This document shows positions 9,064 through 15,624 of a stretch of DNA of 64,000 nucleotides, piece by piece (the stretch's first letter is position 1; each line of letters opens with the position of its first letter). A model generated the notes under the pieces. That model was not told where the DNA came from and ran no database searches. It saw only the letters and a program-made list of their open reading frames with translations. Made by a program: the position numbers and the translations under genes. The DNA is from UBA2421 sp002343075 (GTDB lineage Bacteria > Planctomycetota > Phycisphaerae > Tepidisphaerales > Tepidisphaeraceae): positions 62,001 through 126,000 of the forward strand of contig CALJLN010000045.1 of assembly GCA_937982565.1 (NCBI GenBank), given 5' to 3'.

Positions 9064-10383
9064 ATGCGTACCTCCACATTGCTTCGCGCACAGCTTGAGA
9101 GCCTCGAACATCGGATCACTCTGGCGGCAAGTGCGAGTCTGGATTCATCCGGACTGCTCACAATCCTCGGAACGGATAGTTTCGATCAAATCAGGCTGTC
9201 CCTTGTAAACCATGTGATTAGAGTTCGTGTTTCGACCGATTTTACACCTGCCCTCTCTCGCGACTTTGCATCAGGGGCCGTTTCCCGAATCAGTATCGAC
9301 GCTGGCGCTGGGGGCGATGGGGTGACGGTCGATCCGCTCATCGAGCATCCTGTGACGGTTCGTGGGGGCGCGGGCAGGGACAATTTGTCAACGGTGCCAC
9401 CGGGGGCGACCATTCTTAGTGACTTCCGGGATTCTTTGGCCCCCCCCGAGAATTCGCTAATCCAATACATTGAGGAAGATGTTTTTTTCGTTCCTTCCTC
9501 ATTCGAGTTTACGGTGGAGACGACACACGATCCGGTGCCATTGCTGAATGTGACGCTTTCGTTAAGCAATGGTGAGTTCGCAAATGAGAGTTGGCCGTTC
9601 AATTCTGACGGGATTGTCATTCGGCTCTCGGATCCGAGCGACATCGTGTCCGTCAGCAATCAACCTGGCACATTTCCGCTACATCTGCAAACCGGACTCG
9701 GCGCAGATACGATCACCGTACGCGGCGAAGGATTAATTTCGGTGGACGCTGGCGGCGGACCCGACATCATTAACGGAGGGACGTTTGCAGGCGGACCCGC
9801 TCCAACGCTAATAGGTGGAAGCGGCGATGATTCCATTGAGGGAAGCATCTCGGCGGACGTCATCAGCGGAGGTTCAGGCAGCGACACAATCCGCGCCAAC
9901 GGCGGAGCCGACACACTTGAAGGCGGAAGCGGAAACGATCGGTTTGAGTATCCGTCTGGAGATTTCGTCCTCAGCGGCGGTGCGGGCATCGACAAAGTCA
10001 GCTATGAGGGAAGCGACTTTAGCGTAAGCCTGAGTCTCGACAGCATCGCCAACGATGGACCAACCGGCAGCGCGGGTAATGTAGCCAGCGATGTGGAAAA
10101 TCTCACCGGCGGAGACAGAGCCGATTCCTTGCACGGCAGCAACACGGCAAACGTGCTCGTGGGTGGTGGCGGTGACGATACCCTCCGCGGCGGGGCCGGC
10201 AACGATACGCTCATCGGCGGCGGTGGTCGCGACAAACTCTACGGCGACGCCGGCGATGATCTGCTGCCCGGCCGCGGCGGGAGCAAAGACCGCCTCGATG
10301 GCGGCGACGGAACCGACACCGCCACCGCCGATGCCGGGCCGGATGTGTTTGATCTGGTGTTCAATGTCGAGACCGTCAACTGA
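9064..10383 (+). CDS. Secreted RTX-type calcium-binding repeat protein
   Basis: This 439-residue protein starts MRTSTLLRAQLESLEHRITL, carrying the planctomycete LESLExR motif in its first 20 residues. After a beta-rich region (20-240) come two blocks of glycine-rich nonapeptides of the GGxGxDxLx type at about residues 250-310 and 355-425. In RTX proteins these bind Ca2+ in a parallel beta-roll and fold outside the cell. The end, VFDLVFNVETVN, is typical of the group. It lies 31 bp after the delta-60 gene and is probably in the same transcription unit. No enzymatic domain is visible, so a structural or adhesive surface role is the fair inference. Confidence 0.85.
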   Translation: MRTSTLLRAQLESLEHRITLAASASLDSSGLLTILGTDSFDQIRLSLVNHVIRVRVSTDFTPALSRDFASGAVSRISIDAGAGGDGVTVDPLIEHPVTVRGGAGRDNLSTVPPGATILSDFRDSLAPPENSLIQYIEEDVFFVPSSFEFTVETTHDPVPLLNVTLSLSNGEFANESWPFNSDGIVIRLSDPSDIVSVSNQPGTFPLHLQTGLGADTITVRGEGLISVDAGGGPDIINGGTFAGGPAPTLIGGSGDDSIEGSISADVISGGSGSDTIRANGGADTLEGGSGNDRFEYPSGDFVLSGGAGIDKVSYEGSDFSVSLSLDSIANDGPTGSAGNVASDVENLTGGDRADSLHGSNTANVLVGGGGDDTLRGGAGNDTLIGGGGRDKLYGDAGDDLLPGRGGSKDRLDGGDGTDTATADAGPDVFDLVFNVETVN

Positions 10384-10401
10384 CAGGAGGCTTGACGAAC
10401 G

Positions 10402-10653
10402 CACCGGATCTTTCGCGAATGTCCCTGAAAGCCTGATCTACGTCCCCGGAAGTTTCGGGGACGCCCCCGGAACTTCAGCTACTTCCCCCGAAACCTCAAT
10501 CTATGCCCCCGGAACTTCAGTTACTGCCCCCGGAAGTTCCGGGGACGCCCGCGGAACTTCAAATACTTCCCCCGAAACTTATATCGATGCCCTCGGAACT
10601 TTCGGGGACGCCCCCGGAACTTATATCTAGGCCCCTGGAACTTTCGGGGGATT
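10402..10653. repeat. 21-bp tandem repeat array, 12 units
   Basis: Twelve consecutive units of exactly 21 bp run from 10402 to 10653, straight after the RTX gene. Each begins with a variant of CCCCGGAACTTC; the last 9-10 bases vary between two classes, CGGGGACGC and TATATCGATGC/CAGTTACTGC-like. Units of the first class form short palindromes, the best being CCCCGGAA-G-TTCCGGGG at 10528-10544. As 21 is a multiple of three, several frames stay open and give heptad-repeat peptides, but there is no start site or conserved frame, so it is taken as non-coding. Divergence is highest at the edges. Confidence 0.85.
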
Positions 10654-10729
10654 CCCGCGAGGTCGGGTTAGCGGCCCTGCGTGGGTTGGCTGTGCGGCGA
10701 TGAGGGGAATATCGGGCGGAGAAGAGAAA

Positions 10730-10809
10730 GGGGTCAGGAGTCAGGAATCAGGAGTCGGGAGTCAGGGGTCAGGAATCAGTTGACCGCTGACCCCTGAACC
10801 CTGAACCCT
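10730..10809. repeat. GTCAGG-type direct and inverted repeat
   Basis: Six or more imperfect copies of GGAGTCAGGR/GGGGTCAGGA (10731-10778) face copies of CTGACCCCTGAACC (10787-10809). A perfect 10-bp inverted pair, CAGGGGTCAG (10763-10772) and CTGACCCCTG (10787-10796), would form a hairpin with a 14-base loop. It is a second intergenic repeat family, unrelated to the 21-bp array next to it. Confidence 0.6.
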
Positions 10810-10847
10810 TCTCAATCTCGCGCCTCGGTTGGCCGATGTTGGCTGAT

Positions 10848-10972
10848 ATGGAAACGCCAATCACCGTGCGGCGGTTGGGTAAGGTGGATGCACAGGCGAC
10901 GATCGCGCCGCGGGTGGGGGGCAGGTGTTGGAGTCGGCGGGGGTGAAGCGGGCGTTGCCCGAGGCGGCTTGA
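10848..10972 (+). pseudogene. Possible small gene with one-base frameshift
   Basis: From ATG 10848 the frame reads METPITVRRLGKVDAQATIA and stops early at 10946. One extra G in the run of six at 10916-10921 would continue it as GGQVLESAGVKRALPEAA and end at TGA 10970-10972, two bases before the ATG of the ASCH gene. The fit to a coupled operon suggests a lost or sequencing-missed base. The product is not recognised, and the whole reading may be chance. Confidence 0.25.
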
Positions 10973-10974
10973 CG

Positions 10975-11418
10975 ATGCTTGCACTATCGATTCGACAGCC
11001 ATACGCGGAACTGATCCTGCGCGGGATCAAGACGATGGAGTTTCGGTCGCGCCGGACGACGCTCATCGGGCAGCGGTTTTATATCTACGCTGCGGGGAAG
11101 AAGTGGAACGGCGCGACGGCGGAGGCGACGGCGGAGGCGACGGCGGAGGCGAAGGTGGCGGGAAAGGCGGGGAATTCGATCTGGTCGCGTGATGTTGCCG
11201 CGGCGACGGCGCCGCCTTGGATGGTGGAGCTTGCCGATGCGCTTCGGCTATTCCGCCACGAGCTTCCCACCGGGGTGATTGTGGGCAGCGCGATGATCGA
11301 TGCGGTGACTCAGCGCGATGACGGGATGTGGCAATGGCACCTTGCGGGAGTGGAGCGGGCGAAACGGCTGAGAAAGCCGGCGCGTCACCCGCAGCCGGCG
11401 TGGTTTCGGCCGTTCTGA
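10975..11418 (+). CDS. ASCH domain-containing protein
   Basis: This 147-residue protein begins LALSIRQPYAELILRGIKTM followed by EFRSRRT, the hallmark start of ASCH domains (a PUA-like beta-barrel thought to bind RNA). GTRTTL-like strands and an IVGSAMIDAV strand (near residue 105) fit the fold. Residues about 47-58 are encoded by a perfect 12-bp tandem repeat (11113-11148, three copies) giving ATAEATAEATAE, an insertion in a loop. GAGG lies about ten bases before the ATG at 10975; a longer frame from 10888 is compositionally odd and is rejected. The biological role of single-domain ASCH proteins is not settled. Confidence 0.75.
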   Translation: MLALSIRQPYAELILRGIKTMEFRSRRTTLIGQRFYIYAAGKKWNGATAEATAEATAEAKVAGKAGNSIWSRDVAAATAPPWMVELADALRLFRHELPTGVIVGSAMIDAVTQRDDGMWQWHLAGVERAKRLRKPARHPQPAWFRPF

Positions 11419-11480
11419 GCGCGCGATGACCGTCGGCGGGGCTTTGTGTGACGGGAGTGGGCGGGTTAGAACATATCGCG

Positions 11481-11819
11481 ATGGCCTGGACGAGTTTGTG
11501 TGATGTGGATGAGCTGATTCCCGATCAAGGCAAGTATGTCGAGATCGACGGGTTTCAACTGGCGGTGTTTCTGCACGGGGGCAAGGTGTTTGTCATGGAC
11601 AATCTGTGCCCGCACGCCGGAGGGAGCATGGCCGGCGGGTGGGTGGAAGACGGGTGCGCGGTGTGCCCATGGCACGCGTGGGCATTCAAACTCGACACGG
11701 GAGAACTGCACGACGGGGGCGCGTTCGGCGGCGGGGTGATGATCCGAACGTATCCGGTGAGGATGTTTTCCCGCGAAGGCAAACCCGACCTGGTGCAGGC
11801 GGACTTGCCGATGGTGTGA
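11481..11819 (+). CDS. Rieske [2Fe-2S] ferredoxin-like protein
   Basis: A single-domain protein of 112 residues with the two Rieske cluster motifs: Cys43 and His45 in NLCPHAGG, and Cys62 and His65 in CAVCPWHAW. The fold starts directly (WTSLCDVDELIPDQGKYVEI) without signal peptide or membrane anchor, like the small subunit NirD or dioxygenase ferredoxins, so a cytoplasmic electron-transfer role is inferred. The ATG at 11481 is preferred over the upstream GTG at 11448 because domain homology begins there. No partner oxygenase or nitrite reductase is adjacent, so the donor and acceptor are unknown. Confidence 0.85.
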   Translation: MAWTSLCDVDELIPDQGKYVEIDGFQLAVFLHGGKVFVMDNLCPHAGGSMAGGWVEDGCAVCPWHAWAFKLDTGELHDGGAFGGGVMIRTYPVRMFSREGKPDLVQADLPMV

Positions 11820-11836
11820 TCTTGAGCCGATTGAAG

Positions 11837-11866
11837 TTGCCCGCTTCGCATGCCGAAAGCTAGAAT
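11837..11866 (+). promoter_or_regulatory. Promoter of the RHH/MazF operon, probably leaderless
   Basis: TTGCCC (11837-11842), an 18-bp spacer and TAGAAT (11861-11866) precede ATG 11874 by only seven bases. Transcription would begin at or next to the start codon, and no ribosome-binding site is present. Confidence 0.5.
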
Positions 11867-11873
11867 GGTGGTT

Positions 11874-12257
11874 ATGAAGACGTTGCAGATTACGATGAAA
11901 GCCCGTTCGGTTGAGCGGTTGGATACGCTGGTGAAATCAAGGCAGACCAACCGGTCGGCCATGATTCGCGCGCTCATCGACGACGCCTATCACAAGGCGC
12001 TGATCAAAGAGAAAGAACGCACTCATCGTGACGGGTATCTGAAAATTCCTGTGACCAGAGACGAGTTCGGCGGCTCCGCTGATGACAAAGAGGGTTGGAC
12101 GGACGATTGGGATGTCTGGGAGAAGCTATGGAAAGAGTGGAGCGCGGCGAAATCCGATGGTGCGCGTTCGAAAGACCGAACAAAACGCGCCCGGTCCTCC
12201 TCCTCACCCGCGATGCGTCGATCCCCTACCTCGACGAAGTCACGGTCGCGGAAATAA
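11874..12257 (+). CDS. Ribbon-helix-helix antitoxin of a MazEF-type pair
   Basis: This 127-residue frame opens MKTLQITMKARSVERLDTLV and continues with the NRSAMIRALIDDAYHKAL helix pair, the pattern of a MetJ/Arc (RHH) DNA-binding antitoxin. The middle (DEFGGSADDKEGWTDDWDVW) is acidic and aromatic, as expected for the toxin-binding tail. From about residue 85 the frame overlaps the toxin gene by 130 bases, and its last 40 residues are Arg/Ser-rich and look like a read-through of the toxin's other frame. The family usually ends near the toxin ATG, so the extension may reflect a lost stop codon. The upstream longer frame (11850) is rejected because its start would fall inside the promoter. Confidence 0.75.
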   Translation: MKTLQITMKARSVERLDTLVKSRQTNRSAMIRALIDDAYHKALIKEKERTHRDGYLKIPVTRDEFGGSADDKEGWTDDWDVWEKLWKEWSAAKSDGARSKDRTKRARSSSSPAMRRSPTSTKSRSRK

Positions 12258-12457
12258 GTTCCCGAGTTCGGGGGATCGCTTCAGAAGTGCCGCTTTCCGA
12301 GGTCGACTGGATGCCGAAAGAGTGTGCGGTCAATCTGGATCATGTTCGTACAGTGCGGAAGGAACGGCTGGGAAAGCGGATAGCGAGCCTGTCGCCGGAG
12401 AAGATGCGTGCAGTCAGGATCGCGCTGCTTTTTGCGCTGGGATTTGACGACCGGTAG
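12128..12457 (+). CDS. mazF: MazF/PemK-family endoribonuclease toxin
   Basis: A 109-residue toxin with the complete family pattern: RGEIRWCAFERPNKTRPVLL at the start (substrate loop and catalytic Arg), then VTVAEISSRVRGIASEVPLS, ECAVNLDHVRTVRKERLGKR, and the C-terminal RIALLFALGF helix. MazF toxins cut mRNA at short motifs and are neutralised by the antitoxin bound to the dimer face. The ATG at 12128 lies inside the antitoxin frame; homology begins exactly there. Translation is probably coupled to that of the antitoxin. It appears intact. Confidence 0.9.
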   Translation: MERVERGEIRWCAFERPNKTRPVLLLTRDASIPYLDEVTVAEISSRVRGIASEVPLSEVDWMPKECAVNLDHVRTVRKERLGKRIASLSPEKMRAVRIALLFALGFDDR

Positions 12458-12464
12458 AGGCGCA

Positions 12465-12899
12465 TCATTCAATCGTCATGATGTAAGCGACCAGATCATC
12501 CACATCCTGCAGCGATCGCGGGGGTTTTTGGTAGTCGATAGCGGGCATGGTCGGGCCGTAACCCTGCATGATCTTGTTGTTGGGGTTGATGATGGCCCAT
12601 TTTACATGGTTTTCGTCGACGCGCTCGCTGCTGCCATCGGTGTATTGCACCTCGGAGCCGAAATAGCCTTTCATGGTTGGGCCGAGGCCGTCGTCGCCGT
12701 TGGTACTGTGGCAGGTGTTGCAACTGAGTTGTTTGAAGAGCAGCTTTCCGCGGTCGGCGACGCCTTTGCTTTCACGGGTGGTGGCCTGTGCAAGGGAACG
12801 TGCGATGGAAGCATCAGTGGCGCGGGCGGGGCGCAGGCAGGCAATGCCGAGAAGAACCGAGTTAACAGCCACGAGAATGAGGATTGCCGAGCGATTCAT
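12465..12899 (-). CDS. Exported c-type cytochrome
   Basis: This 144-residue protein has an N-terminal hydrophobic export signal or anchor (residues 4-22) and one haem-c site, Cys60-Cys63-His64 in SCNTCHSTNGDDGLGPTMKG. Met118 in MQGYGPTMP is a likely sixth ligand. The pattern GYFGSEVQYTDG...DENHVKWAIINPNN resembles the cytochrome c domain fused to cytochrome c oxidase subunit II in many bacteria. It is a single-haem periplasmic electron carrier by inference. It is convergent with mazF (seven bases between the stops) and divergent from the glycosyltransferase at 12972. Confidence 0.88.
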   Translation of the reverse strand: MNRSAILILVAVNSVLLGIACLRPARATDASIARSLAQATTRESKGVADRGKLLFKQLSCNTCHSTNGDDGLGPTMKGYFGSEVQYTDGSSERVDENHVKWAIINPNNKIMQGYGPTMPAIDYQKPPRSLQDVDDLVAYIMTIE

Positions 12900-12971
12900 G
12901 CCTGTCTCCGAGTCGGCAGGGTGCCAAACGCGCCGCCGCCGCAGTTAGGTTGTGTTGATGGCCGATAGTAC

Positions 12972-14096
12972 ATGGGAATGAGCGTTCCGGATATCAGCAT
13001 CATCGTGCCTGCGCTAAACGAGGGGGCAAACCTTCGTCCGCTGACCGAGCGCATCGCCGCGGCCATGGCGGGTCGGCGGTATGAGATTCTGATTATCGAC
13101 GATAACAGCAAGGACAACACCCCCGCAGTCTGTCTGGAGCTTGCCAGGAGTTATCCGATTGAGTTGGTTGTCCGCACGAAGCCAGTGAATGGGCTTGGCG
13201 GCGCGGTGCTGCACGGTTTTGCCGCAGCGCGGGGCGATATTTTTGTGGTGATGGATGCCGATCTACAGCACCCACCTGAGAAGCTGCCGGAACTGCTTGA
13301 GCCGATTGAAAATGATCAGGCCGAATTTGCGCTGGGTAGCCGGCATGTGGAAGGGGGGAGCACCGGGCAGAAATGGGGCTTGTTTCGCAAGCTCAACAGC
13401 GGAGTGGCAACGTTGCTCGCGAGGCCGTTCAGCGGGAACGCCAAAGACCCGATGAGCGGTTTCTTTGCGCTTCGCCGCGAGACTTTCGACCGCGGCGAGC
13501 GACTGATGCCGCTGGGCTACAAGATTGGCCTTGAGCTGATGTGTAAGTGTCGGGTGAGCAAGGTCGTTGAGATTCCCATTCACTTCGCCGAACGCTCCGC
13601 CGGAGAGAGCAAGCTTAGTTTGCGCGAGCAGTTTCGATATCTCGAACACCTCAGCAGGCTTTATGACTTCTGCTACCCGCGTCTTTCGCCCATTGCGAAG
13701 TTTCTGATCGTGCTGCTGATCGGCTGGGCGGTGGGGCTGGGGATCTTTGTCCTCACGCTGCAGCAAGGGATGAGGACTGCGTGGTCGCCCATTATCGCGT
13801 ATAGCGGGTTCATTTTTGTGACGGCGGTGTTTCACCGGCGATACATCAAGGCGCAGCGGGAGTTTATCTTGACTCGAGCTCCTTGGCGGGAGTTTGCGCT
13901 GGTGTCGATGGCCGAGTGGCTCGCCTGCGCAGCAGCGGCTATCTGGCTGGCTACTCGCGTAGCAGGGCATTCACCGGTCGAGATGTTTCTCATCCCCTTC
14001 GCAGCAGGGACGATTGTCAGGTACATGCTGAGAAAAGAACTCATGCATGACATTCGTGGGCTTCGGCGGGAACTACGGCGGGAAGAAATCAGCTGA
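12972..14096 (+). CDS. Polyprenyl-phosphate glycosyltransferase (DPM1-like, GT2) with membrane tail
   Basis: The first 235 of 374 residues form a GT2 domain: SIIVPALNEGANLRPL, LIIDDNSKDNTPAV, metal-binding MDADLQHPPEKLPEL and GSRHVEGG. This is the dolichol-phosphate mannose synthase pattern. Sugars would be moved from a nucleotide donor to a polyprenyl phosphate on the inner face of the membrane. The C-terminal part has about four membrane segments (near 235-255, 268-288, 315-335, 342-360), like the GtrA-type tails of such enzymes. Homology starts near residue 7, so the second in-frame ATG at 12978 is equally likely. The gene overlaps the convergent receiver-like gene by eight bases. Confidence 0.88.
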   Translation: MGMSVPDISIIVPALNEGANLRPLTERIAAAMAGRRYEILIIDDNSKDNTPAVCLELARSYPIELVVRTKPVNGLGGAVLHGFAAARGDIFVVMDADLQHPPEKLPELLEPIENDQAEFALGSRHVEGGSTGQKWGLFRKLNSGVATLLARPFSGNAKDPMSGFFALRRETFDRGERLMPLGYKIGLELMCKCRVSKVVEIPIHFAERSAGESKLSLREQFRYLEHLSRLYDFCYPRLSPIAKFLIVLLIGWAVGLGIFVLTLQQGMRTAWSPIIAYSGFIFVTAVFHRRYIKAQREFILTRAPWREFALVSMAEWLACAAAAIWLATRVAGHSPVEMFLIPFAAGTIVRYMLRKELMHDIRGLRRELRREEIS

Positions 14097-14508
14097 CGCC
14101 GGCGAGATTGCGGCCATCGATGTTGCGCAACACATTCAGAAGCCCATGCAGGTGCAGCGGCTTGATGAACACCTGCACCCGCGATTTCACAGGCTGGTGG
14201 CTGAGCGAATGCGTGAACTCATCAGCGCCATCAGAAAACACGGCGACCCGCCGGGGCGTTGACTCGGTTGGCAGTGCAGCAAGCTGCTCAAACAGTCGCC
14301 GCTTCTGATCGGCGGTGGGAAGATCGATCACCAGCAAGTCGGCCGCTGGGCCGCTCAGGAGCTTCATTGCCTCGTCTAGTGATGAGACCCCGTTGACTTC
14401 ATGGCCCAACCCTGACAAGAGCCGGCACGCAGAATGCGTCGGCTCTTCGGTATCTTCCTCGCTAACGACTACGGCACGGAGAATCGAATGCTCGGCTGTT
14501 ATCGTCAT
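14089..14508 (-). CDS. Divergent receiver (REC)-domain protein
   Basis: The 139-residue single-domain protein has the receiver landmarks in order: an acidic pair in VVVSEEDTEE, a phospho-acceptor Asp in DLLVIDLPTA, a Ser in RRVAVFSDGADE and a Lys-Pro in VFIKPLHLHG. The family signature is recognisable but loosely kept, and there is no output domain. It would act as a small signalling adaptor if it is phosphorylated. The ATG at 14508 is chosen because the longer frame (14589) adds an Arg-rich non-homologous stretch. No histidine kinase is nearby. Confidence 0.55.
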   Translation of the reverse strand: MTITAEHSILRAVVVSEEDTEEPTHSACRLLSGLGHEVNGVSSLDEAMKLLSGPAADLLVIDLPTADQKRRLFEQLAALPTESTPRRVAVFSDGADEFTHSLSHQPVKSRVQVFIKPLHLHGLLNVLRNIDGRNLAGVS

Positions 14509-14764
14509 AGTTCGCTTACAGTAGCGACCTCCCCGCCTCACTACAAACACAGAAAGTGCCTGAAACAAATCTTCTCGAATCCTTAACAATTCGATTTATC
14601 CCGATGTCAATGGGCGTCAGAATGGGCATGGGTGAATGTGCTCAATTGTGGAGAAGATCACTGAATCTTGCCGCAGCGCGTGCTGGTCGACCGGTCTGTT
14701 TTCAGTCTGATCAGCCTGGAGTGGCTTGGGATGCCAGCCGTTGGCTAGTAACATGGGAAGCACG

Positions 14765-15610
14765 ATGACCCGACTGGGGCTTTGGGATTATGTGAAGGCC
14801 GCGTTTAACGCCCGTCCGCTGGGGATGTTTGTCCCCCCGAATTGGGTTTTGATTGGGGCATTTACAGCACTCGGGTTCCTGAATCCGGGTTTTTGGGTGG
14901 TCGGGGCCGGGGTCGAACTGGCGTACCTGGTCGGTCTGGCAAGCAATAAGCGGTTTCAGCGGTTTGTGGTTGGCCGGCGGATGAGCCAGCAAAATCGCAT
15001 GTTGGTGAAGAAGCAGGAAGATTTGCTGCGGCAGCTGAGCGTGGACGACCGGGCAGCGTATCTACTTCTGGACCAACGGTGCGACTCGATTCTGGAGCAG
15101 CAGAAGCAGGGGACGGGCGTGGCATCGCGTGCCGATTTGGCGATTCAGAGCGAAGGCCTGGGTCGGCTGATGTGGATCTACCTGCGTCTGCTCGTGACCC
15201 GCGCGGCGATCGTGCGTCTGTTGCATGAAGCAGCGGGCAACCAGCGGGAAGGGATCGACGCGCGCGTCCGACGGCTTAAACTGCAGATCGATGCACCCGA
15301 AATCGGCGTAGAACTTCGCCGCAGCCTCGAAGGCCAGCTTCAGATTCTCGAGCAGCGCGCTGCCAGCCAGCGCGAGGCGCGCGACAATCTGGCATTTATT
15401 GAATCGGAGTTGACCCGGATCCGCGAGCAGGTGGAGCTGATCAAAGAGCAGTCGGTCTTAAGCAACGACCCAAGCACGCTCAGCATGCGCATCGATGAAG
15501 TCGGTTCGAGTCTGAACAGCACAACCCAGTGGATGCGCGACCGGCAGGATGTGTTTGGCAAGATTGAAGCCATGATGGAAGAGCCGCACGGACGGATGAT
15601 GGCGGAGTAG
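14765..15610 (+). CDS. Membrane-anchored coiled-coil protein
   Basis: A 281-residue protein not assigned to a named family. Residues about 22-65 hold one or two hydrophobic segments (NWVLIGAFTALGFLNPGFWV, then VVGAGVELAYLVGLA). The rest is charged and heptad-like, with a long coiled coil from about 80 to 270 (for example LEGQLQILEQRAASQREARD). GGGAAG lies six bases before the ATG at 14765, which decides the start over the upstream ATGs at 14726 and 14753. The next gene starts 14 bp downstream, so the two are an operon. The partner's OmpA domain suggests a joint envelope role, inferred only. Confidence 0.7.
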   Translation: MTRLGLWDYVKAAFNARPLGMFVPPNWVLIGAFTALGFLNPGFWVVGAGVELAYLVGLASNKRFQRFVVGRRMSQQNRMLVKKQEDLLRQLSVDDRAAYLLLDQRCDSILEQQKQGTGVASRADLAIQSEGLGRLMWIYLRLLVTRAAIVRLLHEAAGNQREGIDARVRRLKLQIDAPEIGVELRRSLEGQLQILEQRAASQREARDNLAFIESELTRIREQVELIKEQSVLSNDPSTLSMRIDEVGSSLNSTTQWMRDRQDVFGKIEAMMEEPHGRMMAE

Positions 15611-15624
15611 CGATTGGAGCAACG

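Noticed and set aside
10402..10653. CRISPR array
   Set aside because: The units are directly adjacent with no spacers, and no cas genes are present.
10503..10703. Heptad-repeat peptide (PPEL pattern) from the 21-bp array
   Set aside because: Any 21-bp repeat gives heptads in open frames; two frames are open at once and there is no start signal or bias for one of them.
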